From the NCBI RefSeq assembly GCF_016918015.1, contig NZ_JAERMK010000006.1:4199-68198 (forward strand): DNA of 64,000 nt. Direction: 5' to 3'. How positions within the stretch are numbered: position 1 is the first letter of the stretch; every line of letters starts with the position of its first letter. Under the pieces are notes generated by a model that had not been told where the DNA came from, searched no databases, and saw only the letters and a program-made list of their open reading frames with translations. A program made the position numbers and the translations under genes. This DNA comes from Glycomyces sp. YM15 (GTDB lineage: Bacteria; Actinomycetota; Actinomycetes; Mycobacteriales; Micromonosporaceae). Below, piece by piece: positions 41,560 to 52,476 of this stretch.

Positions 41560-41880
41560 TCAGGACAGGCCGAGGATTCGGCGCAGGACCAGCTCGATCT
41601 TCATCATTTGAAGGCTGTCGACTGCGCCGACTCGCTTGACGAACCGCTGGGTCGAGACCGTTCGCAGATGCTCGCACTGGGCATAGCTCGGGACCGGGAG
41701 GACCTCCTCCAGTTCCACGTGCGTCGGGTACTCCTTCCGCGTGCGCGAGATCGGCACGACGACCGGTATGCCGAAGCGGGCCATGTCGTCGCGGGACACG
41801 ATGACGGCCGGACGCTGGTGGCCCTGCTCGTGGCCGATCGGGTCGCCGAAGTCGCACAGGTAGATGTCGCCTCGGTTCAC
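41560..41880 (-). CDS. MazF/PemK-type toxin
   Basis: A 106-residue protein of the MazF/PemK family of sequence-specific mRNA endoribonucleases. The start NRGDIYLCDFGDPIGHEQGH leads into QRPAVIVSRDD with the conserved Arg-Pro; PTHVELEEVL and QCEHLRTVSTQRF follow in family order. GTG start overlapping the antitoxin stop by four bases (GTGA). It is the second gene of a two-gene module inserted in the polysaccharide locus. Its RNA target cannot be predicted. Confidence 0.9.
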   Translation of the reverse strand: MNRGDIYLCDFGDPIGHEQGHQRPAVIVSRDDMARFGIPVVVPISRTRKEYPTHVELEEVLPVPSYAQCEHLRTVSTQRFVKRVGAVDSLQMMKIELVLRRILGLS

Positions 41881-42134
41881 AGGATGTCGCTCCAGTCCTC
41901 GGCTTCGAGCTCATCGCCCAATGAAGGCGCGAGTCGCTCGCTCTCCCGCTGAAGGCCGACCCTGGCCTCGACGGTGCCCATCACGGCCCTCGCGCGAGCC
42001 CAGAATTCCTCTTCCTCGGCGACGTCGATAGCGCGCTCGACCGCGCCGGCCATGGACAAGTGTCGCTCTTCCGCGAGTCTTGCGATACGGTCGCGCAGCT
42101 CAACCGGGACCTTGATGGTAGTCATCGCGCTCAT
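41877..42134 (-). CDS. Ribbon-helix-helix antitoxin
   Basis: An 85-residue partner of the MazF-type toxin. Residues 4-45 are a ribbon-helix-helix DNA-binding domain (TTIKVPVELRDRIARLAEER, HLSMAGAVERAIDVAEEEEF); the acidic C-terminus (GDELEAEDWSDIL) would wrap the toxin. The ATG at 42134 lies six bases after a -10 box, so the mRNA may be leaderless; an ATG three codons in is the alternative start. Self-repression through the palindrome just upstream is likely. Confidence 0.87.
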   Translation of the reverse strand: MSAMTTIKVPVELRDRIARLAEERHLSMAGAVERAIDVAEEEEFWARARAVMGTVEARVGLQRESERLAPSLGDELEAEDWSDIL

Positions 42135-42140
42135 ACCGAA

Positions 42141-42165
42141 AGTATACCGTCATGAATACCGGTAT
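42141..42165 (-). promoter_or_regulatory. Antitoxin promoter with palindromic operator
   Basis: On the minus strand, TATACT (42146-42141) is a good -10 box six bases before the antitoxin ATG. The perfect 10-bp palindrome ATACCGGTAT (42156-42165) lies in the spacer, and CGGTAT recurs three times between it and the start codon. This is the layout of an autorepressed toxin-antitoxin operon. No clear -35 is visible. Confidence 0.55.
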
Positions 42166-42169
42166 GACG

Positions 42170-43006
42170 TCATCGGCGCCGGCGGTAGGCCTCCGCGAGG
42201 AGGCGCAAGGCTTCGGGGACGTCGTCCTTGAGGTAGCGGCGGACGAGGCGGCGGGGTTCGGAGAGCATCCGGAAGAGCCATTCGGTGCCGGTGCGCTGCA
42301 TCCATTTGGGGGCGCGGCGGCGGTAGCCGGCGATGAAGTCGATGCTCGCGCCGCAGCCGAGGAACCAGGCTCCCGGGGCGACCGCGCGGAGGCGCACCAT
42401 CACGTGCTCCTGCTTGGGGAAGCCGAGGCCGACGTAGACGAGGTCGGGGTCGGCGGCCACGACGCGTTCGACGAGGGCGCGCCACTGCGAGTCGTCCCGG
42501 TCGAAGCCCATGGGCGGGCACCAGGCGCCCACGACCTTGAGGCCCGGGTAGCGCGCCTCGAGCAGATCCGCGGCGCGTTCGGTGGGGCGCGCGGCGCCGT
42601 CCGGAGTGCCGCCCAGGAGGGCGATGCGGAGGCCGCGTGTGGCGGCGGCCTCGGAAAGGGACCAGACGAGGTCCGAGCCCGCGACGCGGGCGGGCAGCGG
42701 CGTCCCGGCCACTCGGGAGGCCCAGACGAGGGGGGCGCCGTCGGCGACCACGAGGTCGGACGCGGCGATGATCGCCCGCAGTTCGCGGCTCCTGCGCGCG
42801 GCGGCGACGATGTCGACGTTCGGCGTGACGATCTGGCCGCCGCGCCCGGCTTCGATGGCGTCGATGACGCGCGCCACCGCCTCCGCTTCGGTGACCGGGT
42901 CGATCGCGATGCCGCCCAACGCCACCCGCTTCACGGGTCCCGAGTCCGACCGAGGGGAAGCCGCGCCGCTGCCGCGGTCCGCGCGCGAAGGGCCCAAACG
43001 CTCCAT
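42170..43006 (-). CDS. WecG/TagA/CpsF-type glycosyltransferase
   Basis: A 278-residue glycosyltransferase of family GT26 (WecG/TagA), which adds a ManNAc-type sugar to a lipid-linked acceptor. Typical motifs are IVTPNVDIVAAARRS, LVVADGAPLVWASR and YVGLGFPKQEHVMVRL. The ATG at 43006 lies eight bases after a possible -10 box TAACGT with no ribosome-binding site, so it may be leaderless. It is on the minus strand, divergent from the second sulfotransferase and upstream of the antitoxin, with only 35 bases between. It supplies one sugar-transfer step of the polysaccharide locus. Confidence 0.87.
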   Translation of the reverse strand: MERLGPSRADRGSGAASPRSDSGPVKRVALGGIAIDPVTEAEAVARVIDAIEAGRGGQIVTPNVDIVAAARRSRELRAIIAASDLVVADGAPLVWASRVAGTPLPARVAGSDLVWSLSEAAATRGLRIALLGGTPDGAARPTERAADLLEARYPGLKVVGAWCPPMGFDRDDSQWRALVERVVAADPDLVYVGLGFPKQEHVMVRLRAVAPGAWFLGCGASIDFIAGYRRRAPKWMQRTGTEWLFRMLSEPRRLVRRYLKDDVPEALRLLAEAYRRRR

Positions 43007-43165
43007 GCGATCAGACGTTAGAGGTCCGCGTGCGATTTTCCGGGAATTTTGGCCCCAGGGCGTGTCCCCCACCCCACCCCGAGTCGTTATAGGAATCATC
43101 AAGGGGCGTCTGCGGGTTTCCGAGCCCGGCTCGGATCGCGGCCCCGAAAGCAGTGGAGCACCAGG

Positions 43166-44200
43166 GTGAGCGAGGGATCAGTGAGTGTGAAGATCGCCGA
43201 CACGGCCGAGCAGTCCGAGAACCGCGTCAAAGTGGTCTTCATCGGAGGACTCGGGCGCAGCGGCACGACGCTCCTCGAACGCCTGCTCGGCCAACTGCCC
43301 GGGGTGGTCCCACTCGGCGAGATCACCCACCTGTGGGAACGGGACCTGGTCGGCAACGAGATGTGCGCGTGCGGCGCCACGTTCTCGCACTGCGAGTTCT
43401 GGCAGCGGATCGGGCAGCGCGCCTTCGGTTCCTGGGACCGGGTCGACATCGAGCGGCTCAACGCCCTCAAGGCCACGGTGGACCGCACCCGGCACATCCC
43501 GGCGCTCGCGGCGAAGCGGCTCGCCCCCGCGCAGCACCAGCTCGTCACCGAGTACGCCGAGTACTTCGAGAAGATCTACACCGCCGCCGCCAAGGACACC
43601 CGCGCCCGGGTCGTGGTCGACTCCTCCAAGCACGCGTCCCTCGCGTACTGCCTGCGCTGGTCGCCGAAGATCGACCTGCGGGTGCTGCACGTCGTGCGCG
43701 ACTCGCGGGGCGTCGCGTACTCGTGGACGAAGAAGGTGGCCCGCCCCGAGTCCCCCACGGGCGACCAGATGACCCGCTACTCCCCCGCGAAGGCCGCCAT
43801 GCTGTGGAACGCGCAGAACGCCGCGTTCAGCCTCCTCGCCCGGCGCGGCGTGCCGGTGCGGCGGGTCCGGTACGAGCGGGTGATCCAGCGCCCCAGGAAG
43901 GTGATCGCCTCACTCGGCCGGTTCTGCGGGCTCGACCTTGCGGAGTCGGACTACAACTTCATCGGGGACGGTTGGGCCGATCTGGGCCCGAGCCACTCGG
44001 CGGCCGGCAACCCGATGCGGTTCACCGTGGGGCGCATCCCGATCTACCCCGACGAGGCCTGGACCGCCGACCTGCCCGACGGCACGCGGCGGATGGTCTC
44101 CACCCTGACCCGGCCCCTCCTGGGCCGCTACGGCTACCTCGACGACGAGGAGGCCCCTGTGGACGAACCCGCTCTGGAAGAGGTGACCGCCCGTGACTGA
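43166..44200 (+). CDS. PAPS-dependent sulfotransferase (second copy)
   Basis: A 344-residue sulfotransferase distinct from the one at 38478. The 5'-phosphosulfate loop is GGLGRSGTTLLERLL (about residue 27) and the 3'-phosphate site VVRDSRGVAYSW (about 175-186). Cys-rich MCACGATFSHCEFW near residue 70 resembles insertions of bacterial sugar sulfotransferases. GTG start with GGAG seven bases upstream. Its end overlaps the GT2 gene by eight bases. Two different sulfotransferases suggest sulfation at two positions. Confidence 0.86.
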   Translation: MSEGSVSVKIADTAEQSENRVKVVFIGGLGRSGTTLLERLLGQLPGVVPLGEITHLWERDLVGNEMCACGATFSHCEFWQRIGQRAFGSWDRVDIERLNALKATVDRTRHIPALAAKRLAPAQHQLVTEYAEYFEKIYTAAAKDTRARVVVDSSKHASLAYCLRWSPKIDLRVLHVVRDSRGVAYSWTKKVARPESPTGDQMTRYSPAKAAMLWNAQNAAFSLLARRGVPVRRVRYERVIQRPRKVIASLGRFCGLDLAESDYNFIGDGWADLGPSHSAAGNPMRFTVGRIPIYPDEAWTADLPDGTRRMVSTLTRPLLGRYGYLDDEEAPVDEPALEEVTARD

Positions 44201-45098
44201 CTGGCCTTCGGTGGGCGTCGTGATCCCCACGCACGACCGCCCCCAGCAGGTGCGCGCCGCGCTGCGATCGGTGCTGACCCAGTTCTACCCCGGTGAGCTC
44301 GAAGTGGTCGTGGTCTTCGATCGCGCCAAAGTGGACGAAACGCTCGCCGCCGACGGCGAGCGGCTCGTGCGGGTGGTCAAGAACGACCGCACACCCGGTC
44401 TCGCGGGCGCCCGGAACACCGGGATCACCGCGCTGGACACCGACCTCGTGGCGTTCCTCGACGACGACGACGAATGGCTGCCCGGGAAACTCGCGGCGCA
44501 GGTCACCGCACTCGGCACCGAAGCCGAGCTGTGCACCACCGCGATCGAGGTCGACTACCGGGGCCGCCGGAACCCGCGCCTGGCGCAGAAGACCATGGTG
44601 CGCCATGTCGACCTGCTCCGCTCGCGCATGATGATGCTGCACTCCTCGACGTTCCTGTTCCGCCGGTCCGCGCTGCTCGGCGGGCTCGGCCTGGTCGCGG
44701 AGGACGCGCCGGGCAGTCAGAACGAGGACTGGGACATGCTGCTGCGCGCCTCGCGGCGGCGGCCGATCGCGCACGTGGACGTGCCGTACGCGCTCGTCAA
44801 CTGGGCCGGTTCGCACTTCGAGACCCGTTGGGACACCAAGATCTCCTCGCTGCGGTGGATCCTCGACCGGCACCCGGAGATCCACGGCAGCCCCGAGGGC
44901 GCCGCGCGCGTCTACGGCCAGATCGCCTGCTGGCACGCCGCCACGGGCGACCGCAAGGAGGCCCTGCGCTGGGCGATCAGGGCGACGAAGGCGAACCCGG
45001 GCGAGCCGCGGGCGGCGGTCGCGGCCGCCGCGGCGGCGGGCATCGTCGGCGTCCCCGCGGTGATGGCCGCGCTGCACCGGCGCGGCCGCGGCATCTAG
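44193..45098 (+). CDS. Family 2 glycosyltransferase
   Basis: A 301-residue GT-A-fold transferase. It starts at a GTG (TDWPSVGVVIPTHDRPQQVR) and has the nucleotide-sugar DXD-type motif AFLDDDDEWLPG (residues 88-95) and the acceptor-side NEDWDMLLRAS with the conserved E-D. The C-terminal 60 residues are Ala-rich helices (EALRWAIRATKANPGEPRAA) like a TPR-type addition. It overlaps the sulfotransferase gene and ends at a strong terminator that also bounds the ATP synthase operon. Confidence 0.88.
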   Translation: MTDWPSVGVVIPTHDRPQQVRAALRSVLTQFYPGELEVVVVFDRAKVDETLAADGERLVRVVKNDRTPGLAGARNTGITALDTDLVAFLDDDDEWLPGKLAAQVTALGTEAELCTTAIEVDYRGRRNPRLAQKTMVRHVDLLRSRMMMLHSSTFLFRRSALLGGLGLVAEDAPGSQNEDWDMLLRASRRRPIAHVDVPYALVNWAGSHFETRWDTKISSLRWILDRHPEIHGSPEGAARVYGQIACWHAATGDRKEALRWAIRATKANPGEPRAAVAAAAAAGIVGVPAVMAALHRRGRGI

Positions 45099-45108
45099 AC
45101 GAAGCGAA

Positions 45109-45140
45109 GCGGCCCCGGAACCGTGAGGTTCCGGGGCCGC
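45109..45140. terminator. Perfect 14-bp bidirectional terminator
   Basis: GCGGCCCCGGAACC and GGTTCCGGGGCCGC pair fully around a GTGA loop. It lies between the converging GT2 and atpD genes and ends both transcripts. It is placed where atpC would be expected. Confidence 0.85.
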
Positions 45141-45165
45141 TCTCGTTCAAGCACTGCAGGGAGGG

Positions 45166-47534
<2,369 letters not shown>

Positions 47535-47536
47535 GG

Positions 47537-49171
47537 CTAACCCTTCTTGACGCGCTTGACGGTCTCGACGTCGACGTCGCCCTCGAGGGCGTCTTCGGCG
47601 GCGTCGGTCACGTGCAGGTCGTCGGCGTTGGCCTTGAACATCTGCTTGAACTTGGCGATGGCGCGCTTGAGGGTGTCCTCGATGTCGCCGGCCACCTTGT
47701 CCTTGCCCGCGTTCAGCTGGGCGACGACGTCCTTGTGGTTGGCGCGCATGTAGGTGAGGAACTCGTCCTCGAAGCGGCGGACCTCGCCGACCGGGATGTC
47801 GTCGAGCGAACCCGAGACGCCGGCCCAGATCGAGATGGTCTCCTCGCCCATCGGGAGCGGCGCGGCCACACCCTGCTTGAGCAGCTCGACCATGCGAAGA
47901 CCGCGCTCCAGCTGCGCCTTCGACGCGGCGTCCAGGTCGGACGCGAAGGCCGCGAAGGCCTCCAGGTCGCGGTACTGGGCCAGGTCCAGACGAAGCGAAC
48001 CCGCGACCGAGCGCATGCCCTTGGTCTGCGCGGCGCCACCGACACGGGAGACGGACGTGCCGACGTTGATCGCCGGACGCACACCCGAGTTGAACAGGCC
48101 CTCTTCGAGGAAGACCTGGCCGTCGGTGATCGAGATGACGTTGGTCGGGATGAACTGCGAGATGTCGCCGGCCTTGGTCTCGATGATCGGCAGACCGGTC
48201 ATCGAACCGCCGCCCAGTTCGTCGGAGAGCTTCGCGCAGCGCTCCAGCAGACGGGAGTGCAGGTAGAAGACGTCGCCGGGGAAGGCCTCGCGGCCCGGCG
48301 GACGACGCAGCAGCAGCGACACGGTGCGGTACGCCTCGGCCTGCTTCGACAGGTCGTCGAAGATGATGAGGACGTGCTTGCCGCCGTACATCCAGTGCTG
48401 GCCGATGGCCGAACCGGTGTAGGGCGCCAGGTACTTCAGGCCCGCGGGCTCGTCGGCGTTCGCCGCGACGATGGTGGTGTACTCCATCGCGCCGTGCGCT
48501 TCGAGCATGCCCTTGATGCCGGCGACGGTGGAGCCCTTCTGGCCGACCGCGACGTAGATGCAGCGCAGCTGCTTGTCCGGGTCGCCGGACTCCCAGTTGG
48601 CGCGCTGGTTGATGATCGTGTCGATCGCGACCTGCGTCTTGCCGGTCTTGCGGTCGCCGATGATCAGCTGGCGCTGGCCGCGGCCGATGGGGGTCATCGA
48701 GTCGATGGCCTTGATACCGGTCTCGACCGGCTCGAACACCGACTGGCGGTTGATGACGTTCGGGGCCTGGGCTTCGAGCTCGCGCTCACCCTCGGCCTCG
48801 ATCTCGCCCAGGTCGTCGATGGGGTTGCCCAGGGCGTCGACGACGCGGCCCAGGAACTTGTCACCGACCGGCACGGAGAGGACCTTGCCGGTGCGCTTGA
48901 CGGTCTGGCCCTCGCCGACCTTGGTCGGGTCGCCCAGGAGGACGGCGCCGATCTCGCGGACGTCGAGGTTCAGGGCCAGGCCCATCACGCCGCCGGAGAA
49001 CTCCAGGAGCTCGTTGGCCATGACGGAGGGCAGGCCCTCGACGACGGCGATGCCGTCGCCGGCGGAGGTGACGACACCGACCTCTTCGCGGGTGATCTCC
49101 GGCCGGTAGGACGAGACGTAGTCGTCGAGCGCACTACGAATCTCGTCTGAGGAGATGGTCAATTCAGCCAT
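47537..49171 (-). CDS. atpA: ATP synthase F1 alpha subunit
   Basis: The 544-residue non-catalytic nucleotide-binding subunit of F1. The P-loop is [25 protein letters not shown] and the terminal region with [17 protein letters not shown] fit the family. The C-terminus extends about 30 residues beyond E. coli length, as in other actinomycetes. It lies two bases upstream of atpG and 34 downstream of atpH. Confidence 0.98.
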   Translation of the reverse strand: MAELTISSDEIRSALDDYVSSYRPEITREEVGVVTSAGDGIAVVEGLPSVMANELLEFSGGVMGLALNLDVREIGAVLLGDPTKVGEGQTVKRTGKVLSVPVGDKFLGRVVDALGNPIDDLGEIEAEGERELEAQAPNVINRQSVFEPVETGIKAIDSMTPIGRGQRQLIIGDRKTGKTQVAIDTIINQRANWESGDPDKQLRCIYVAVGQKGSTVAGIKGMLEAHGAMEYTTIVAANADEPAGLKYLAPYTGSAIGQHWMYGGKHVLIIFDDLSKQAEAYRTVSLLLRRPPGREAFPGDVFYLHSRLLERCAKLSDELGGGSMTGLPIIETKAGDISQFIPTNVISITDGQVFLEEGLFNSGVRPAINVGTSVSRVGGAAQTKGMRSVAGSLRLDLAQYRDLEAFAAFASDLDAASKAQLERGLRMVELLKQGVAAPLPMGEETISIWAGVSGSLDDIPVGEVRRFEDEFLTYMRANHKDVVAQLNAGKDKVAGDIEDTLKRAIAKFKQMFKANADDLHVTDAAEDALEGDVDVETVKRVKKG

Positions 49172-49205
49172 CTGAACGTTTCCCTTTCTGTTGATACCGG
49201 CTGGA

Positions 49206-50027
49206 TCAGCGTCCGGCCAAGGCTTGGCGGGCTTCGTCGAGGCGGCGCGAGACGGTACCGTCCCACAGTTCCGAGCCGACTTGCACCCGGATGCCCCCGA
49301 CGATCGCGGGGTCGACCGTGACCTTGAGCGCCACCGGGCGCCCGTAGACCAGGGTGAGCTTGGCCGCGAGCTGACGCTCCCCGGCCTCGTCGAGCGGCCT
49401 CGCCACGGTCACGTAGGCCACGGTCTCGTCGTGGGCCGCGGCGGCGGCCTCGACGAGGTGGGCCAACGAGGCGTGGAAGCTGCGGCCGCCGATGCCGAAG
49501 CACGCGGCGGAAGCGAGCGTCACCGTCACCGGCTCGGCCTTGCCCGCGAGCAGGCGCTCGACGAGCTCGGACCGGCCCTTCGGGTCGGAGCCCGAAGCGC
49601 CGAGGACCGAGGCCAGTTCGGCGTCGCCGTCGACGAGCTGTCCGAAGCGGAACAGCTCGTCCTCGACGTTCGCCAGGCTGCCTTCCTTGGTCGCGGCGAG
49701 CAGCAGCGCCTTGACGGCGAGCTGCTCGGTGCCGCCTACCAGTTCGGACGGGCTGCCCCAGCGGCCCCGCACGAGCGCGGCCACCACGTCAGCGGCGGTC
49801 CCGCCCACTTGGCCCGCGATGAGCCCGCGGATCAGGCCCTCCCGGTCGTCCGCCTCACGGGCGGGGTCGGACAGGGCGCGACGCAGCCGAGGCTGGTCGA
49901 CGAGGAAGCGCGTCACTCCCAGCAGCTGATCGCCGCACTCGGTGAGCTGCTCGGCCGACGCGCCGGAGGCGGCTGCCTCCAGCACGGCACGGCCGGCCTC
50001 GATGCTTTCGCGTCCAGTCGTCGACAT
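49206..50027 (-). CDS. atpH: ATP synthase delta subunit
   Basis: The 273-residue stator subunit that links F1 to the b subunits. The length is typical of actinobacterial delta, longer than the ~180 residues of E. coli. The C-terminal part with [20 protein letters not shown] and [20 protein letters not shown] is the conserved OSCP end. Unlike mycobacteria, it is not fused to a second b subunit. Its ATG shares one base with the atpF stop (TGATG). Confidence 0.95.
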   Translation of the reverse strand: MSTTGRESIEAGRAVLEAAASGASAEQLTECGDQLLGVTRFLVDQPRLRRALSDPAREADDREGLIRGLIAGQVGGTAADVVAALVRGRWGSPSELVGGTEQLAVKALLLAATKEGSLANVEDELFRFGQLVDGDAELASVLGASGSDPKGRSELVERLLAGKAEPVTVTLASAACFGIGGRSFHASLAHLVEAAAAAHDETVAYVTVARPLDEAGERQLAAKLTLVYGRPVALKVTVDPAIVGGIRVQVGSELWDGTVSRRLDEARQALAGR

Positions 50028-50569
50028 CAGCGTGCTCCGCTCGTCTCGGCCGTGTCGTCGGCGATCTGGGCCAGGAACTGGTCCACGGTCGCCGTCGTGT
50101 CGGCGTCGCCGGCGAGGCGCTGGCCGATGATCTTCCCGGCCAGGTCAACGGCCAGGTTGCCGACCTCGCTGCGCAGCTCGCGGACGAGCTGCTGGCGAGA
50201 GGCCTCGATTTGCGCGTGACCGGCCGCGATGACGCGGTTGGCCTCTTCGCGGGCGGAGACGAGGATCTCCTCCTTGGCCGCCACAGCGTCGGCACGAGCC
50301 TCGTCGCGAATCGCGGCGGCCTCTTCCTGCGCGGTGGCGAGCTTGCGACGGTATTCCTCGAGCGTCTGATTGGCCTCTTCTTGAGCCCGCTCAGCCCGCT
50401 CGATGCCGCCTTCGATCGCGTCCACTCGTGCCTCGAAGGTCTTCTCCATCATGGGGAAGACGAACTTCATGAGCACGAAGCACAGCAGACCGAAGGCGAT
50501 GGCACCGACGAGGATCTCTTGCCAGATCGGGAAGAGAATCGCCGTGCCTCCTTCGGCGGCGTGAATCAT
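50027..50569 (-). CDS. atpF: ATP synthase F0 b subunit
   Basis: A 180-residue peripheral-stalk subunit. One N-terminal membrane helix (WQEILVGAIAFGLLCFVLMK) anchors a long charged helix (ERAQEEANQTLEEYRRKLAT) that dimerises and reaches F1. Coupled to atpH by a one-base overlap and 18 bases after atpE. No second b-type gene is present. Confidence 0.96.
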   Translation of the reverse strand: MIHAAEGGTAILFPIWQEILVGAIAFGLLCFVLMKFVFPMMEKTFEARVDAIEGGIERAERAQEEANQTLEEYRRKLATAQEEAAAIRDEARADAVAAKEEILVSAREEANRVIAAGHAQIEASRQQLVRELRSEVGNLAVDLAGKIIGQRLAGDADTTATVDQFLAQIADDTAETSGAR

Positions 50570-50587
50570 GTTCGCTCCGTGAGGTGG

Positions 50588-50791
50588 TTAGTTGATGAAC
50601 GCGAGGACGAGGCCGAACAGGGCCAGCACCTCGACGAGGGCGAAGCCCATGAAGAGCATCGGACGGGTGATACCGGCCGACTCGGGCTGACGCGCGGTGG
50701 CGGTGATCCACGCGGCGAAGATCAGGGCGACACCGATACCGGGGCCGATCGCAGCGAGGCCGTAACCGATGACGTTGAGGCTGCCATCCAT
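50588..50791 (-). CDS. atpE: ATP synthase F0 c subunit
   Basis: A 67-residue proteolipid that forms the proton-driven ring. It has two membrane helices, a polar loop (ATARQPE) and the essential carboxylate Glu in the second helix (GFALVEVLALFGLVLAF). The start has TAGGAG eight bases upstream. It is a proton-type ring; no Na+-binding pattern is seen. Confidence 0.96.
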   Translation of the reverse strand: MDGSLNVIGYGLAAIGPGIGVALIFAAWITATARQPESAGITRPMLFMGFALVEVLALFGLVLAFIN

Positions 50792-50883
50792 GGCGTTTTC
50801 TCCTAGGTGTCAGCGTGGCGTGTCCGTCACGCGCACGATGTTCTTCAATTGCGAAATCTGGGTCGGGGTGAATTCGGGGAGCG

Positions 50884-51705
50884 CTAGTGCTCGTCCGCGA
50901 GGGACCCCTGGATGTACATGCCCGTGAGCAGCGTGAACACATATGCCTGCAGCAGGATGACGATCAGTTCGAACATGGTCATGGCGATGCCCATGGCGAA
51001 CGAGAAGACCGACAGGCCCTGGATGAAGATGTTGCCCGCGTTGAGCATCTCGAATCCGCCGAGGATGAACACCAGCAGGATGAGGTGGCCGGCGAACATG
51101 TTCGCGAAGAGCCGCAGGGCGAGCGTCACGGGACGCAGGATCAGGTTCTGCAGGAACTCGATCGGGATGAGCAGCGGGTAGATGAACCACGGGGCGCCCG
51201 GCGGGACGCAGGTCATCTTGAGATACCCGAGGAAGCCGTGCTTCCTGATGCCCACCACGTTGTAGATGATCCACGAGAGCGCGCCGAGCATGGCCGGGAA
51301 CGCGATGTGGGAGTTCGGGGAGATCTGAATGCCGGGCACGATGGCCCACATGTTCATGATCAGGATGAAGAGGAACAGGGTCGCCAGGTACGGAGCGAAC
51401 TTGACGCCGTCCTTCTTCCCCATCAGGTCGATGGAGACGGTGTTCCGAATGAAGCCGTACGCCGATTCGGCGATCCATTGCCTCTTGGTGGGAACGATCT
51501 GGGGCTTGCGATAGGCCCACAGGAAGAAGACGATGAGAATCGCGACCGATGCCCACACCGCGAACGTGATCGTGGTGAACATGTGGACGAGAGCCGTGTC
51601 GCTGAGCCCGGTGAACCAGTCCCGGAAGTTGAAGCTGTCAGTACCGGGCGGGAAGTGGGAGTCCCCTTCGGCCAGCACGATGGCTGAGTCGGTCACGTGA
51701 GCCAC
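50884..51705 (-). CDS. atpB: ATP synthase F0 a subunit
   Basis: The 273-residue proton-channel subunit, with five to six membrane helices. The essential Arg lies in VTLALRLFANMFAGH, and the C-terminal helix MTMFELIVILLQAYVFTLLT is conserved. It is 92 bases upstream of atpE and 25 bases downstream of a small AtpZ-like gene. Confidence 0.96.
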   Translation of the reverse strand: MAHVTDSAIVLAEGDSHFPPGTDSFNFRDWFTGLSDTALVHMFTTITFAVWASVAILIVFFLWAYRKPQIVPTKRQWIAESAYGFIRNTVSIDLMGKKDGVKFAPYLATLFLFILIMNMWAIVPGIQISPNSHIAFPAMLGALSWIIYNVVGIRKHGFLGYLKMTCVPPGAPWFIYPLLIPIEFLQNLILRPVTLALRLFANMFAGHLILLVFILGGFEMLNAGNIFIQGLSVFSFAMGIAMTMFELIVILLQAYVFTLLTGMYIQGSLADEH

Positions 51706-51729
51706 GCCTCTCAGTCAGTGTCGGTCAAA

Positions 51730-51948
51730 TTACGGCGACATCTGCTTGATCAGCAGGTAGATCCCTGCTGCAGCACCGACAAGCATCCCTACCAGGAGCC
51801 CGACTTTGGGCAGTTCGAGCCAAAGGTCGACCAGATATCCAAGACCACCCCAGAAGATGATCCCGGACAGCAGATATCCCAGCGCGCGCCAGCCCATGTC
51901 CGAACCATCCGGCTGGGGCTTGCGATCGGGGGGTTCCATGTCGGCCAT
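51730..51948 (-). CDS. AtpZ/AtpI-family small membrane protein
   Basis: A 72-residue protein with a Pro-rich start (PPDRKPQPDGS) and two membrane helices (LGYLLSGIIFWGGLGYLVD and VGLLVGMLVGAAAGIYLLI). It matches the short AtpZ/AtpI proteins that precede atpB and are thought to help assemble the c ring or carry Mg2+. A possible -10 box TAGAGT (51964-51959) lies ten bases before the ATG, so a promoter for the core atp genes may lie here. Confidence 0.85.
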   Translation of the reverse strand: MADMEPPDRKPQPDGSDMGWRALGYLLSGIIFWGGLGYLVDLWLELPKVGLLVGMLVGAAAGIYLLIKQMSP

Positions 51949-52074
51949 GTCGAGCTGAACTCTAACAGCTACTACACAGGAACTGCCCAGCGGGTTCGCG
52001 GAGATGAGTGCCGTCGGTGCGGAGTTGTCAACCTACGGGAAACACCGTGTGTCGCGCTCGGCGTCAAGAATTCG

Positions 52075-52476
52075 TCAAGATCGCGGGTCGAGTTCGATGT
52101 AGGGGATCTTGGCCTTATATGCCCAGGCGACCTGGGTGGACAGCCAGGCGATGGCCCCGCCGATGACGCCGTAGGCGAAGGGCGGCAGCGCGTCGGGCGC
52201 GGCCGTCTTGACGATCGAGAGGATCGTCAGGACCAGCGCGAGCTTGATCGAGTACGTGATCAGAGCCATAGGCAAAGTGAGACGCAAGTCAAAGGTCTCG
52301 GCCAGTGCGACCGCCGCCGCAGAACCCGCGAAACCCAACGCGGCCAGGGCTACTCCCGCCGGAGCGGCCCACGCGCCGGTGCCACCGGCTGTGATGCCGC
52401 CGATGAACGCGGCGATGACCGCCGCGATCCCCGCGACGATGAGGCACGGCTTGAGAAAGCCCTTGATCTTGGTCAT
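52075..52476 (-). CDS. atpI: AtpI-like membrane protein at the head of the atp operon
   Basis: A 133-residue membrane protein with four helices (CLIVAGIAAVIAAFIGGITA; PAGVALAALGFAGSAAAVAL; LPMALITYSIKLALVLTILS; FAYGVIGGAIAWLSTQVAWA). Position and shape correspond to the poorly conserved atpI/Rv1303-type gene of actinomycetes. Its ATG overlaps the phosphatase stop by four bases, so the atp genes are read through from the prmC-sua5 group. The symbol rests mainly on position and topology. Confidence 0.7.
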   Translation of the reverse strand: MTKIKGFLKPCLIVAGIAAVIAAFIGGITAGGTGAWAAPAGVALAALGFAGSAAAVALAETFDLRLTLPMALITYSIKLALVLTILSIVKTAAPDALPPFAYGVIGGAIAWLSTQVAWAYKAKIPYIELDPRS

